Assembly (NCBI RefSeq): GCF_017298635.1
Contig: NZ_CP071182.1
Coordinates: 2,480,001-2,544,000, forward strand
DNA from: Paenalicyclobacillus mengziensis
GTDB taxonomy: Bacteria > Bacillota > Bacilli > Alicyclobacillales > Alicyclobacillaceae
Length of the DNA: 64,000 nucleotides
Direction of reading: 5' to 3'
Shown here one piece after another: positions 25,926 to 36,590 of this stretch. The notes beneath the pieces were generated by a model. That model searched no databases. It was given only the letters and a program-made list of their open reading frames with translations, and was not told where the DNA came from. The position numbers and the translations under genes are program-made. Within the stretch, counting starts at the first letter, position 1; each line of letters starts with the position of its first letter.

Positions 25926-26862
25926 TGAGGACAAAAAGCAGATTGTAACCGTCCAGGATGATGACGGAACACGTCTCGATGTCTGGTTGACGGAAGCACT
26001 TCAGGATGACGATGTGGAGATTTCCCGAAGCCAAGTACAGACGCTGCTCCAAAATGGCTTCGTTACTGGACCGAGAGACCGAGTGAAAGCAAGTGACAAA
26101 GTTGTGCCGGGGGAAGTCTACACGGTTGTGCTGCCGGAGCCAGAACCGTTTGAGGTTGCTGCCGAAGACATTCCTGTTGACATTGTGTATGAGGACGAGC
26201 ACGTCGTGGTGGTCAACAAACCGAGGGGGCTTGTTGTGCACCCTGGTGCCGGAAACCTGACCGGAACACTTGTCAATGGTCTCGTTGGAAAGGGCATACG
26301 ACTGTCCCGTCTTGGTGGTGCAATGCGGCCCGGTGTCGTTCATCGCATTGACAAGGATACGTCTGGGCTGCTTGTCCTGGCAAAAACAGACTTAGCATAC
26401 CACCGCTTGTCTGAACAGTTTCGGGAGCACAGCATCACGCGGCTGTACAGAGCCATCGTTCACGGAAACTTGCAGCATGATACCGGCATCATTGACGCCC
26501 CCATCGGTCGCGACCCACAAAACCGTCAGCGCATGGCGGTTCGAGAGGCGGGAAAATCGGCAGTATCCCATTTTCGGGTGCTGGAACGTTTCGGCAAGTA
26601 CACATATTTGGAATTGCGCCTGGAGACGGGACGAACACACCAGATCCGCGTGCATATGGCTTATATTGGCTTTCCATTGGCTGGCGATCCGGTGTACGGA
26701 CCCCGCCATACGTTGCCCATCAAAGGGCAGGCTTTACACGCCGCGACGCTCGGATTTGCCCATCCAGATACAGCAGAGTCACTGTTTTTCACCATAGAAG
26801 TGCCGGAAGACATGCGACGCCTGCTTGGCCTATTGGAGGCGGCAGGGAACTTCGGCACTTGA
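25921..26862 (+). CDS. rluD: RluD-family 23S rRNA pseudouridine synthase (YlyB)
   Basis: Isomerises uridines to pseudouridine in large-subunit rRNA. The 313 residues begin with an S4 RNA-binding domain (TRLDVWLTEALQ, RSQVQTLLQNGFV) followed by the RluA/RluD catalytic domain with VVHRIDKDTSGLLVLAKT, which holds the catalytic aspartate, and LETGRTHQIRVHM. Start ATG 25921 lies 8 nt after GGAGG in the second copy of a 20-bp duplication. In B. subtilis ylyB has this place between lspA and pyrR. The exact target uridines are not deducible. Confidence 0.9.
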   Translation: MTEDKKQIVTVQDDDGTRLDVWLTEALQDDDVEISRSQVQTLLQNGFVTGPRDRVKASDKVVPGEVYTVVLPEPEPFEVAAEDIPVDIVYEDEHVVVVNKPRGLVVHPGAGNLTGTLVNGLVGKGIRLSRLGGAMRPGVVHRIDKDTSGLLVLAKTDLAYHRLSEQFREHSITRLYRAIVHGNLQHDTGIIDAPIGRDPQNRQRMAVREAGKSAVSHFRVLERFGKYTYLELRLETGRTHQIRVHMAYIGFPLAGDPVYGPRHTLPIKGQALHAATLGFAHPDTAESLFFTIEVPEDMRRLLGLLEAAGNFGT

Positions 26863-26912
26863 CGAGTAGGCTCGCATTTGATAAGTTTGTTGCGAATCAT
26901 GTACTGCCTTTA

Positions 26913-27646
<734 letters not shown>

Positions 27647-27704
27647 GACGACGGGAACAGATGAAGTTACAGGTGGTCGGAAAACGTCTGCTTTTCACAG
27701 AACG

Positions 27705-28625
27705 GTGCGTGACCTCGTGACGGTCAAAGTCTTAACCAGACTCGATGTTGAATCCTACATCGAACGAGCGGAAGAATTGCGCGGGCTGCCGCGTAAAGAT
27801 GTCATGAGGTTGCATGCGGGCGCGGTCGTGGCGTCGTTGTTTTATGAGCCGAGTACGCGCACGAGGCTTTCCTTCGAAACAGCAGCGCTGCGCATTGGGG
27901 CGCAGGTTGTCAGTGCAGAAAACGCACTCGACAACTCCTCTGCCAAAAAAGGAGAACGGTTGGAAGATACGCTGCGGATTGTGGGAAGTTACGCCGACGT
28001 TGTCGTGGTTCGTCATCACGAGAATGACACCTTGGGCCGCGCAGCAAGTTTCTGCCCAGTGCCTGTCGTCAGCGCTGGAGCCGGTGCTGGTGAGCACCCA
28101 ACCCAGGCTCTGCTCGATGTCTATACGCTGAAGCGGGAGTTCGGTGAAGTCGATGACCTCTCCATCACCATTCTTGGCGACCTTCGCTACGGCCGTACGG
28201 TGCACTCTTTATTAACCCTGCTCACACAGTTCTCGGGTGTGAAGGTGACGGTGCTTCCAGTGCCTGGACTCGAACTGCCAACACCTTTACTGCAGTCCTT
28301 GAAAATTGCGGGACTGAATGTACAGGTTGTCGATTCACTCGGGGATGCGCTTGATGGGGCGGATGCTGTGTATCAAACTCGAATTCAAACAGAACGACTG
28401 CAAGGCGAATCTGCATTGGCAGCAGCCAGTGCACTTCGCCTCGGACCAGACGAACTCGAACTGTTGCCTGCTCACGCTCGCATTTTGCACCCCCTGCCAC
28501 GCATCGGTGAACTTGACCCTGCACTGGACAGTGACCCGCGTGCAGCGTATTTCCGGCAGGCGGAAAACGGGCTGTTCATACGTATGGCTGTTTTGGACAG
28601 TATGTTGGAAGAGGGGATTTCGTGA
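27705..28625 (+). CDS. pyrB: Aspartate carbamoyltransferase catalytic chain, E. coli-like class
   Basis: Condenses carbamoyl phosphate and aspartate, the second step of UMP synthesis. The carbamoyl-phosphate loop STRTR is at about 50-54 (FYEPSTRTRLSFE), followed by GAGAGEHPTQALLDV, GDLRYGRTVHSL, TRIQTERL and HPLPR. GDLRYGRTVHSL and HPLPR resemble the E. coli/archaeal/plant class rather than B. subtilis PyrB (GDIKHSRVARS, HPAPVNRG). No pyrI regulatory gene is adjacent. The start is uncertain: GTG 27705 is assumed, GTG 27717 and TTG 27630/27633 (overlapping pyrR) are possible, none with a strong RBS. Confidence 0.9.
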   Translation: MRDLVTVKVLTRLDVESYIERAEELRGLPRKDVMRLHAGAVVASLFYEPSTRTRLSFETAALRIGAQVVSAENALDNSSAKKGERLEDTLRIVGSYADVVVVRHHENDTLGRAASFCPVPVVSAGAGAGEHPTQALLDVYTLKREFGEVDDLSITILGDLRYGRTVHSLLTLLTQFSGVKVTVLPVPGLELPTPLLQSLKIAGLNVQVVDSLGDALDGADAVYQTRIQTERLQGESALAAASALRLGPDELELLPAHARILHPLPRIGELDPALDSDPRAAYFRQAENGLFIRMAVLDSMLEEGIS

Positions 28626-29908
28626 AACGGAAGATTACTGGCGGACGTCTGCTCAACTTGACCGACGGCAGCCTGACAAAAACAGAGATTCTCGTCGATG
28701 ATGTGTCTGGTGTTGTTCTTGCCATCGGAGACGACCTGCCGGTCGCAGACGAAGTCATTTCCCTGCAGGGTGAAGTGTTGTTGCCAGGGTTCATTGACCT
28801 GCACGTGCACCTTCGCGAACCAGGGTTTGAACATAAGGAGACCATTCAAAGTGGCGCACGGGCCGCAGCCGCAGGCGGATTTACGAAAGTAGCGTGTATG
28901 CCAAACACCAACCCACCCCTCGACACGCCCGAGCTCGTCCGGTACGTCCGGAAGAAGGCCATCGACGCTGGTGCTGCAGGCGTGCTGCCGATTGCATGCA
29001 TCACGAAAAATGAAGCTGGAGAATCATTGACTGATTTCGCAGCCCTGAAGGCAGCTGGTGCCATCGCGCTGTCTGACGACGGCAAAGGAGTTCAGGATGG
29101 GGGTCTGATGCGTGAAGCGTTTGTTCAGGCTCAAAAGCTCAGCTTACCGATATCCATTCATGCGGAAGACGAATCAATTGCACGAGATGGGGTCTTTAAT
29201 GAAGGCGCTGCGTTGCGTCTCGGTGTCAGCATTCAGCACGGAGAATCTGAATCTGCCATGATTGCGAGGGACATCCTGCTGGCGGAGCAAACCGGGGCTC
29301 ATCTACACGTATGCCATGTCAGCGTTGAACCTGCAGTGGCGCTGATTCGTTGGGCGAAACAACGCGGGGTTCATGTGACTGCAGAGGTGACTCCACACCA
29401 TCTGTTGTTATCGGAAGCGTCTATTGACCGGGCAGATCCGGTGTACAAGGTGAATCCACCGCTGCGCAGTGAAACAGACAGGCAGGCGTGCCTGGCAGGA
29501 TTCCTCGATGGAACTCTGGATGTAGTCGCAACGGATCACGCCCCGCACAGTGCAGAAGAAAAGGCAAGACCGTTGTCAGCTGCGCCCTTTGGCATGGTAG
29601 GCATCGAGACGGTGTTCCCACTTCTCTATACCCATCTGGTGGAGCCAGGTCTCATGAGCTTGCAAGAACTAGTTTTGAGAATGAGCACCAAACCTGCCTT
29701 GGCATTTGGTCTGAGTGGAGGCGTGATTCGGGTCGGCGGCCCTGCGGACATCACAGCAGTCGACGTCGACACCACACACACCATTGACCCGACCAAGTTT
29801 TTATCGAAAGGAACCAACACGCCTTTTGCAGGCTGGCAGGCTCGTGGATTTTCGAACCTGACCTTGTTGCAGGGGAAGGTCATCTACCAAAGCAGGGAGG
29901 TCAAGTGA
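28622..29908 (+). CDS. pyrC: Dihydroorotase PyrC
   Basis: Class I dihydroorotase, a zinc amidohydrolase that cyclises carbamoyl-aspartate to dihydroorotate. The 428-residue length is normal. Metal ligands His61 and His63 lie in GFIDLHVHLREPG; later ligands are in the CHVS/HAEDES region and in ATDHAPHS. GTG 28622 overlaps the pyrB stop by 4 nt (GTGA) with GAGGGG upstream, indicating translational coupling. Sits between pyrB and carA as in Bacilli. Confidence 0.95.
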   Translation: MKRKITGGRLLNLTDGSLTKTEILVDDVSGVVLAIGDDLPVADEVISLQGEVLLPGFIDLHVHLREPGFEHKETIQSGARAAAAGGFTKVACMPNTNPPLDTPELVRYVRKKAIDAGAAGVLPIACITKNEAGESLTDFAALKAAGAIALSDDGKGVQDGGLMREAFVQAQKLSLPISIHAEDESIARDGVFNEGAALRLGVSIQHGESESAMIARDILLAEQTGAHLHVCHVSVEPAVALIRWAKQRGVHVTAEVTPHHLLLSEASIDRADPVYKVNPPLRSETDRQACLAGFLDGTLDVVATDHAPHSAEEKARPLSAAPFGMVGIETVFPLLYTHLVEPGLMSLQELVLRMSTKPALAFGLSGGVIRVGGPADITAVDVDTTHTIDPTKFLSKGTNTPFAGWQARGFSNLTLLQGKVIYQSREVK

Positions 29909-31023
29909 TGGCGGAAGAACAGTGGACGGCACGGCTTGTGCTCGAGGACGGTCATGTCTTTGAGGGGCAGTCGTTTGGAAGTGCTGGAGAGTCGTACGGT
30001 GAAATTGTGTTTAACACTGGGATGACCGGGTACCAAGAGATCCTGACTGACCCGTCTTACTACGGTCAAATTGTCACCATGACCTACCCGCTCATTGGCA
30101 ATTACGGTTTGAACGTGGACGATGTTGAATCCCGTGGGCCGCACGTGCGTGGATTTGTGGTGCGGGAGTTTAGCGAAGTGCCGAGTCACTTTCGCAGTAT
30201 GGATAACCTGTCAGGTTACTTAAAGAAAAACGGGATCATCGGCATCTCTGGAGTCGACACCCGTAAAATCACGAAGCTGATTCGGACCGAAGGCACAATG
30301 AGGGCTGTTCTGACGACCTTGGATACGCCGAAGGAGGAGTTGCTGCGGCGTCTTTCTGAGCCACTGCAAAAGGACCAGATCGATCAAGTGACGACGCAAA
30401 GCACTTACCGCTGTCCAGGGGGCGACAGACGAATCGTGGCGATGGATTTCGGCATGAAGTCGGGGGTCGTTCGCTCCCTGCTCGCGCGTGACTGCGATGT
30501 CATCGTCGTCCCTGCCAGAACAACCGCTGAAGAAATCCTGTCCTGGAACCCGCACGGTGTGATGCTGAGTAACGGCCCAGGGGACCCGCAGGATGCTCAA
30601 TACGCGATTGAGACGGTCAGTAAGTTGATGGGCAAAGTCCCCATCTTCGGTATTTGTCTGGGTCATCAGTTGATTGCACTGGCGTCAGGTGCACAAACAA
30701 AGAAGATGCGGTTCGGACACCGCGGTGTCAACCACCCCGTCAAAGACCTGCGCACTGGGAAGATTGCAATCACCTCCCAAAATCATGGCTATATGGTCGA
30801 CCCGGATTCTCTCGGTGACACCGATCTCGCCCTCTCTCACGTCAATCAAAACGACGGCACCGTAGAGGGACTCGTGCATCGCTATCTCCCAGTATTTTGT
30901 GTCCAGTATCATCCCGAAGCGCGTCCGGGGCCGGACGATTCGGATTACCTGTTTGATGACTTCATGAAGATGGTAGACGACTATCGACAAGGAAGGTGGA
31001 TCCCATATGCCGAAAAGAGCTGA
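29908..31023 (+). CDS. carA: Carbamoyl-phosphate synthase small (glutaminase) subunit
   Basis: Glutamine amidotransferase subunit supplying ammonia to CarB. The N-terminal CPSase domain ([21 protein letters not shown]) is followed by a class I amidotransferase domain with the nucleophile Cys250 in GICLGHQ and the His/Glu pair in QYHPEA. ATG 29908 shares one base with the pyrC TGA and has GGGAGGT 6 nt upstream; GTG 29905 is in frame but too close to the RBS. Corresponds to pyrAA of B. subtilis, the pyrimidine-repressible enzyme. Confidence 0.95.
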   Translation: MAEEQWTARLVLEDGHVFEGQSFGSAGESYGEIVFNTGMTGYQEILTDPSYYGQIVTMTYPLIGNYGLNVDDVESRGPHVRGFVVREFSEVPSHFRSMDNLSGYLKKNGIIGISGVDTRKITKLIRTEGTMRAVLTTLDTPKEELLRRLSEPLQKDQIDQVTTQSTYRCPGGDRRIVAMDFGMKSGVVRSLLARDCDVIVVPARTTAEEILSWNPHGVMLSNGPGDPQDAQYAIETVSKLMGKVPIFGICLGHQLIALASGAQTKKMRFGHRGVNHPVKDLRTGKIAITSQNHGYMVDPDSLGDTDLALSHVNQNDGTVEGLVHRYLPVFCVQYHPEARPGPDDSDYLFDDFMKMVDDYRQGRWIPYAEKS

Positions 31024-34000
31024 TTTGAAAAAGGTCATGGTTATCGGCAGCGGACCCATCGTGATTGGCCAGGCTGCTGAGTTCGATTATGCAGGCACGC
31101 AGGCTTGCCAAGCACTTCGTGAGGAAGGACTGGAAGTCGTTCTCGTCAACTCCAACCCCGCGACCATCATGACGGACCCGGATATGGCTGACAAGGTATA
31201 TATTGAGCCGCTCACGCCGGAATTTGTGGCACAGATTCTGCGCAAAGAGCGGCCGGATGGCTTGCTGCCGACACTCGGCGGGCAGACGGGACTCAATATG
31301 GCAGTGCAACTTGCCGAGATGGGGGTCCTTGAGGAACTCGGTGTAGAGCTATTAGGCACGCAACTTAACAGCATTCGTGAGGCTGAAGACCGCGAACGCT
31401 TCCGCTCGCTGATGGCAGAACTCGGCCAACCCGTTGCGAAGAGTCAAATTGTCACCTCGATGAATGAGGCGAGAGACTTTGCCAGGCGCATCGGATTCCC
31501 CATTATCATCCGCCCTGCGTACACGCTTGGCGGCACTGGCGGCGGGATAGCGAGCAATTGGGACGAGTACGAAGAGATTACTGAACTCGGGCTCCGCCTG
31601 TCTCCGATTCACCAGGTCTTGGTGGAACAAAGCATCGCTGGCTACAAGGAGATTGAATACGAAGTCCTGCGTGATGGTGCAGACAACTGTATCGTCGTCT
31701 GTAATATGGAAAACATCGACCCAGTTGGCGTGCACACAGGTGACAGCATCGTTGTGGCGCCGAGTCAGACCTTGTCTGACTCGGAGTATCAGATGCTGCG
31801 CGCGGCTAGCTTAAAGATCATCCGAGCGCTGAAAATTGAGGGCGGGTGTAATGTCCAATACGCCCTCGACCCTGAAAGTCAGAACTACTTCGTTATTGAA
31901 GTCAATCCCCGGGTCAGTCGGTCGAGTGCACTCGCGTCCAAAGCCACAGGCTATCCGATTGCCCGCGTAGCCACAAAGATTGCAGTCGGCTACCGACTCG
32001 ATGAAATTCCGAATCCAGTGACCGGAGAGACGTTTGCTGCGTTTGAACCCGCACTCGACTACGTGGTATCGAAGATTCCGCGCTGGCCGTTTGACAAGTT
32101 CAACAGTGCAAACCGCAAACTGGGTACGCAGATGAAGGCAACTGGAGAGGTCATGGCGATTGGTCGAACTTTTGAAGAGTCGATGATGAAGGCCATTCGC
32201 TCGCTCGAAATCGGGATTGAGGGCCTTTACGTCCCTTCGGCAGAGACATGGACTGACGAAGACATTGAGCGTCGACTTCGTATCGCCGACGACGAACGCA
32301 TTTGGGTCGTGGCAGAGGCTTTTCGCCGTGGGTACTCCGTCGAACAGGCACATTCGTTTTCTGGCATCGACGAGTGGTTTCTGGTCAAGTTTCGGCGGTT
32401 GGTTGACCTCGAGCAGCAACTGACCGAAGCTGTTCGATTCGCATCGTTTAAGGACCTTCTGGAACGAGACCCACAGTTGCTTAGAGAAGTGAAGCGCTCC
32501 GGTTTTCCTGATTCGGAGATAGCGCGTATCTGCGGCATCGAGACCATGGAGGTTACAAACGCCAGGCGGGATAGGGGACTCATTCCCGTCTACAAAATGG
32601 TTGACACGTGCGCGGGCGAGTTTGCGGCAGCGACGCCTTACTACTACAGCAGTTACGAACAAGAAGACGAAGTGGAAGCGAGCGACAAAAAGAAGATTGT
32701 CGTTCTTGGCTCAGGACCTATTCGTATCGGACAGGGAATTGAGTTTGACTACTGTTCCGTTCACGCTGTTTGGGCAATCCGGCGTGCAGGCTATGAAGCT
32801 GTCATTATCAACAATAACCCGGAGACGGTGTCGACCGATTTCAATACCTCCAACCGGCTGTACTTTGAGCCGCTCCATCTCGAAGATGTGCTTCACGTCA
32901 TTTGGCGCGAGAACCCGGATGGTGTCATCGTACAGTTTGGCGGTCAGACAGCCATTAACCTCGCTGAACCATTGGCGAGAGCTGGAGTCCCGGTGATTGG
33001 AACGTCTACGCTCGACATTGACGCAGCGGAGGACAGAGAGAAGTTTGACGCGCTCTTAAGTGAACTGAATATCCCGCGCCCGCGAGGTTTTTCCGTGACA
33101 TCAACGGACGGGGCGCTGACGGCAGCCGCAGAACTTCAGTACCCGGTCCTGGTTCGCCCGTCCTATGTACTTGGCGGCAGAGCGATGCAGATTGTCGACT
33201 CGGATGAAGAACTGCGGACGTACATGGAAGAAGCAACACAGGCCTCGAAAAGCCACCCAGTCCTGGTAGACCGTTATTTGATGGGCGTTGAAGTGGAAGT
33301 GGACGCCATCAGCGACGGGGAGACCGTTGTCATTCCAGGTATCATGGAACACATTGAGCGCGCTGGTGTTCATTCGGGGGATTCAATCGCGGTCTATCCG
33401 CCACAGTCGCTCAGTCACTCTGTCCAAGAGCAGATTGTCGGTCATACCATCAAGATCGCGCGTGGACTACATGTTAAGGGCCTAGTCAATATTCAATTTG
33501 TTGTGCAGGATGAGCAGGCCTACGTGCTTGAAGTCAATCCGCGTTCATCACGTACCGTGCCGTTTCTGTCCAAGGTCACGCAAGTGCCGATGGTGGACTT
33601 GGCGATGCAGGCTGTTCTCGGCCATCAACTTGCCCACCTCGGCTATGAAAGTGGACTGATTCCGGCCCAAAACTTTGTGTCCGTTAAGGTGCCGGTGTTT
33701 TCATTCGCGAAGTTACGCCGTGTGGACATTACCCTTGGCCCAGAGATGAAATCAACGGGTGAAGTCATGGGCCGCGAGCGGACGTACGCAAAAGCCCTCT
33801 ACAAGGGATTACTCGCATCCGGCATGGTAATACCCACACATGGTACCTTGCTGGCTACCATCTCAGACAAAGACAAAGACGAAGCCTGGCCAGTCTTGCA
33901 GGGGTTTGCTGAACTCGGATTCCAGATTGCTGCGACTGAAGGTACTGCGCGCTACCTGAAGAACCGTGGAATCAACGTTCGTGTCGTCAACAAGCTTGCC

Positions 34001-34231
34001 CAGGGCACGCCGAATTTGGCGGATGACATCCGTGACGGGCATATTCAACTTGTTATCAATACCCTGACCAAGGGCCGCAAACCAGAGCGAGACGGGTTTC
34101 GGATTCGGCGCACAGCGGTGGAAAACGGCGTGCCCTGTTTGACCTCACTCGATACAGCGGCGTCCCTGCTCGAGGTGCTCTCGACAATTCGCTTTGCGAC
34201 GGTGCCGATTGCATCAGGGAACCATCGATAG
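31007..34231 (+). CDS. carB: Carbamoyl-phosphate synthase large subunit
   Basis: Synthesises carbamoyl phosphate from bicarbonate, ammonia and 2 ATP. The 1074 residues show the internal duplication typical of CarB: two ATP-grasp halves starting with [23 protein letters not shown] and [23 protein letters not shown], each with an EVNPR metal-binding motif, an oligomerisation region near 400-550 and a C-terminal MGS-like allosteric domain ([22 protein letters not shown]). It overlaps carA by 17 bp, RBS GGAAGGTGG within carA. In B. subtilis pyrK and pyrD follow; here pyrF follows after 11 bp. Confidence 0.97.
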   Translation: MPKRADLKKVMVIGSGPIVIGQAAEFDYAGTQACQALREEGLEVVLVNSNPATIMTDPDMADKVYIEPLTPEFVAQILRKERPDGLLPTLGGQTGLNMAVQLAEMGVLEELGVELLGTQLNSIREAEDRERFRSLMAELGQPVAKSQIVTSMNEARDFARRIGFPIIIRPAYTLGGTGGGIASNWDEYEEITELGLRLSPIHQVLVEQSIAGYKEIEYEVLRDGADNCIVVCNMENIDPVGVHTGDSIVVAPSQTLSDSEYQMLRAASLKIIRALKIEGGCNVQYALDPESQNYFVIEVNPRVSRSSALASKATGYPIARVATKIAVGYRLDEIPNPVTGETFAAFEPALDYVVSKIPRWPFDKFNSANRKLGTQMKATGEVMAIGRTFEESMMKAIRSLEIGIEGLYVPSAETWTDEDIERRLRIADDERIWVVAEAFRRGYSVEQAHSFSGIDEWFLVKFRRLVDLEQQLTEAVRFASFKDLLERDPQLLREVKRSGFPDSEIARICGIETMEVTNARRDRGLIPVYKMVDTCAGEFAAATPYYYSSYEQEDEVEASDKKKIVVLGSGPIRIGQGIEFDYCSVHAVWAIRRAGYEAVIINNNPETVSTDFNTSNRLYFEPLHLEDVLHVIWRENPDGVIVQFGGQTAINLAEPLARAGVPVIGTSTLDIDAAEDREKFDALLSELNIPRPRGFSVTSTDGALTAAAELQYPVLVRPSYVLGGRAMQIVDSDEELRTYMEEATQASKSHPVLVDRYLMGVEVEVDAISDGETVVIPGIMEHIERAGVHSGDSIAVYPPQSLSHSVQEQIVGHTIKIARGLHVKGLVNIQFVVQDEQAYVLEVNPRSSRTVPFLSKVTQVPMVDLAMQAVLGHQLAHLGYESGLIPAQNFVSVKVPVFSFAKLRRVDITLGPEMKSTGEVMGRERTYAKALYKGLLASGMVIPTHGTLLATISDKDKDEAWPVLQGFAELGFQIAATEGTARYLKNRGINVRVVNKLAQGTPNLADDIRDGHIQLVINTLTKGRKPERDGFRIRRTAVENGVPCLTSLDTAASLLEVLSTIRFATVPIASGNHR

Positions 34232-34242
34232 GAGGACAGTCG

Positions 34243-35019
34243 ATGCATGGAACTTCAGGTACGCATGGAGGGGAGCAAGAGCGTCTTCAGTCAGACTTGA
34301 CGTCCCCAATCTACAACGCAGTGCGCAGACGGACTTACGTGGCGCTAGACGTCCCGCAGACAGAGGACGCACTAGACATCGTTGACCATCTCGGTGACGC
34401 GGTTGACGGCTACAAGGTCGGCCTAGAGCTCTTTTATGGCGGCGGGAAACAGGTGATTGATGAGCTCGCAAAGCGGGGGAAACGGGTTTTTCTCGACATT
34501 AAGCTACACGACATCCCAACCACAGTTGCACATGCACTGCGCGTCGTTTGTAATTGGCCGATTGAGATGGTCAATGTGCATAGTGCAGGGGGAACCGCCA
34601 TGCTCACAGCGGCCAGAGAAGCTGTCGACAAGAGTTCGTATCGCCCCTTGTTGATTGGGGTGACGGTGCTCACAAGCCTTGGAGAAGCGGATTTGTCGCG
34701 GCTTCGAATGCCGTCTGGCGACGAGTTGGCGGTGAACTGGAGCCAGCTTTGCCAGGCTGCAGGGTTAGACGGCGTGGTCACGTCGGCACTTGATGTAGCC
34801 GCTGTGACCGCTCGGTGCGGGCAGGATTTCGTCACGGTTGTTCCCGGAACCAGACCAGCCTTTGCCAGCAGAGATGACCAGACGAGAGTTCTGACACCCG
34901 GTGAGGCCGTGCAGAGAGGGGCAAGTCGTTTGGTGCTGGGCCGGGCAGTAACTCAGGCAGAAAACCGTCTTCTGGCGCTGCGAGCGATTTGGGACGAGAT
35001 GCGGGACTTTGGGGTTTGA
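34243..35019 (+). CDS. pyrF: Orotidine 5'-phosphate decarboxylase
   Basis: Final step of UMP synthesis. TIM-barrel enzyme with the signature lysine motif FLDIKLHDIPTTV near residue 87, VALDVPQ near the start and VVPGTRP in the phosphate-binding region. At 258 residues it has about 28 additional N-terminal residues compared with typical family members; the RBS TAGGAGGA before ATG 34243 is good, and no better downstream start stands out. Directly after carB, before pyrE. Confidence 0.94.
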   Translation: MHGTSGTHGGEQERLQSDLTSPIYNAVRRRTYVALDVPQTEDALDIVDHLGDAVDGYKVGLELFYGGGKQVIDELAKRGKRVFLDIKLHDIPTTVAHALRVVCNWPIEMVNVHSAGGTAMLTAAREAVDKSSYRPLLIGVTVLTSLGEADLSRLRMPSGDELAVNWSQLCQAAGLDGVVTSALDVAAVTARCGQDFVTVVPGTRPAFASRDDQTRVLTPGEAVQRGASRLVLGRAVTQAENRLLALRAIWDEMRDFGV

Positions 35020-35043
35020 TGGGAAGACCTAGGGGGGAAAGAG

Positions 35044-35712
35044 ATGAGCGTGAAACACGATTTAACCCAGCGAACATTTGAATGGGCAGGTGCAGAGCGG
35101 CTGGCCCGCTCGCTCCTGCAAATTAGAGCCGTCGAGATATATCCGGAGAACCCATTTACCTGGTCATCAGGGTGGAAATCACCGATTTACTGCGATAACC
35201 GGATGATACTCGGGTACCCGCTTTGCTTTGACCAGGTGGAAAGAGGGTTCATTGACGCCATTTCTCAGATGACGCCCGGGGTTGACGTGATTGCTGGCAC
35301 GGCCACTGCGGGAATACCTCATGCTGCAGCCGTAGCAAGGGCTCTCAAAATACCGATGGCATATGTCCGTGGCAGTGCGAAGGGACACGGTAAACAAAAG
35401 CAGGTCGAGGGTCGCGCAGGTGAAGGGCTGTCCGCGGTCGTCATTGAAGACACTTTGTCAACAGGTCGCTCGGCGTTCGAAGCCGTGGAGGCGTTACGAG
35501 CGGAAGGGATGAACATTTTGGCTGTTTTCTCCATCTTCTCGTACGATTTTGCGGTATGCCGGGAGAAAGCAGAGGCAGCGGAGGTACCTGCGTATCGGTT
35601 GCTCGGATTCGAGACCCTGATTTCGACTGCTGTCGCCGAGTCCTACGTCGATGAGTCCTACTTACAGGTCTTGAAAAACTGGCGCTTGCACCCGGAGAAC
35701 TACGGAATGTAA
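35044..35712 (+). CDS. pyrE: Orotate phosphoribosyltransferase
   Basis: Transfers phosphoribosyl from PRPP to orotate, giving OMP. The 222 residues include YCDNRMILGYP, the substrate loop region (YVRGSAKGHGKQKQVEG) and the PRPP motif AVVIEDTLSTGRSAFEA. ATG 35044 follows GGGGGAAAGAG. It ends the pyr operon. Its stop codon lies within the first unit of a triple 21-22-bp tandem repeat, followed by a terminator. Confidence 0.95.
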   Translation: MSVKHDLTQRTFEWAGAERLARSLLQIRAVEIYPENPFTWSSGWKSPIYCDNRMILGYPLCFDQVERGFIDAISQMTPGVDVIAGTATAGIPHAAAVARALKIPMAYVRGSAKGHGKQKQVEGRAGEGLSAVVIEDTLSTGRSAFEAVEALRAEGMNILAVFSIFSYDFAVCREKAEAAEVPAYRLLGFETLISTAVAESYVDESYLQVLKNWRLHPENYGM

Positions 35713-35769
35713 GGTCAGAGAAGGCAAAATGTAAGGTCGGGAAGGCAAAATGTAAGGTCATTAGGGCAA
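35706..35769 (+). repeat. Three tandem ~21-bp repeats at the pyrE stop
   Basis: Units beginning AATGTAAGGTC and ending GGCAA occur at 35706-35727, 35728-35748 and 35749-35769, differing by a few bases in the middle. The first unit includes the last pyrE codons and TAA stop, so each unit repeats ATG-TAA in the pyrE end context. Probably a replication-slippage expansion. Confidence 0.9.
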
Positions 35770-35772
35770 AAC

Positions 35773-35815
35773 AAATGGGCTGTTCCAGACGAACGTCGAG
35801 GAACAACCCATTTTT
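35773..35815 (+). terminator. Rho-independent terminator after pyrE
   Basis: AAATGGGCTGTTCC (35773-35786) pairs with GGAACAACCCATTT (35800-35813) with one mismatch, followed by T residues. It ends the pyr operon and faces the convergent Rieske gene, for which it may act in reverse. Confidence 0.75.
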
Positions 35816-35854
35816 AGTATTATGGCAGTTTAACATGCACTGAATAGAAGAAAA

Positions 35855-36454
35855 TTAGTCCACAGTCGGGTTAGGATTGACCGACCAAGTTGCATCTGTG
35901 CGTTGAAAGTTTGACCCGACCGAGACGGTTCCGTCGCTCTCAATCTTGTAATGATAGAGATCGAGCGGTCGCGGAGCAGGTGAAGAAGGTGTGTTGACAC
36001 CGTACTTGTTGTAGTGGCTTCCGTGACACGGGCAGAAGAACCAGACGTCGTGGCCCACATCAGAAGCCATAAATTTCGGCTGCGGTTGGTCAGAACCTTC
36101 CACATGGCAGCCGAGGTGCGTACACACGTGCGACATAATCATGAGCTTGTTTTGATACTTGATGACGTACACATCGTTGGGCTTGTCCTGGGAGTTCCAG
36201 GCATCGTCGATGTGTTGACTAAACGTGACATGAAGCGGGTACTGGTCGTTGAACTGTGATGGCTTCCAGTTGGTCTTCGAGAACGACCCTCCTGCAGAAC
36301 GGTGAATAGGGTCAAAAGCGCTGACCACCATCGGTGCCGCAATCAAGGTTCCCATAAACGCGCCCGTACCACCTAACACATAACTCAAAAACTGTCGACG
36401 GGTAAGCCCTTGACCACTTTCTTGCGGATTTGTGGATGTGTCATTTTCATCCAT
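35855..36454 (-). CDS. Tat-exported Rieske iron-sulfur protein (QcrA-like)
   Basis: Rieske [2Fe-2S] protein, probably an electron-transfer subunit facing the outside of the membrane. The N-terminus has a twin-arginine motif (LTRRQFLSYVLGG at about 18-30) and a hydrophobic segment that would remain as an anchor. The two cluster loops are CTHLGC and CPCHGSHY, with the His ligands present. It resembles menaquinol:cytochrome c reductase QcrA, but no cytochrome b or c gene is nearby, so the partner is unknown. ATG 36454 follows GGAGGG; an open frame continues to 36520. It lies downstream of glutamate dehydrogenase on the same strand, 136 bp apart. Confidence 0.85.
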   Translation of the reverse strand: MDENDTSTNPQESGQGLTRRQFLSYVLGGTGAFMGTLIAAPMVVSAFDPIHRSAGGSFSKTNWKPSQFNDQYPLHVTFSQHIDDAWNSQDKPNDVYVIKYQNKLMIMSHVCTHLGCHVEGSDQPQPKFMASDVGHDVWFFCPCHGSHYNKYGVNTPSSPAPRPLDLYHYKIESDGTVSVGSNFQRTDATWSVNPNPTVD

Positions 36455-36469
36455 GGCATTCCCTCCTTG

Positions 36470-36499
36470 CACGAACTGACTGCGCACGAACTGACTGCG
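36470..36499 (-). repeat. Perfect 15-bp tandem repeat upstream of the Rieske gene
   Basis: CACGAACTGACTGCG occurs twice without gap (36470-36484 and 36485-36499), immediately upstream of the Rieske RBS and start. Likely within the mRNA leader or promoter-proximal region. Confidence 0.9.
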
Positions 36500-36590
36500 T
36501 TTCACACTGCTGAAAAGCAAGATAAAAGATGAAGACCTTTATCCACTTTACATTGAAGAAGGCTGCGTAATCAAGTAAGTCACAGATTTG

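Noticed and set aside
31811..32662. 283-codon frame antisense to carB
   Set aside because: Shadow frame within conserved carB; the product has no recognisable domain.
35706..35769. CRISPR-like array
   Set aside because: Units are directly adjacent with no unique spacers, only three copies, and they overlap pyrE; it is a simple tandem repeat.
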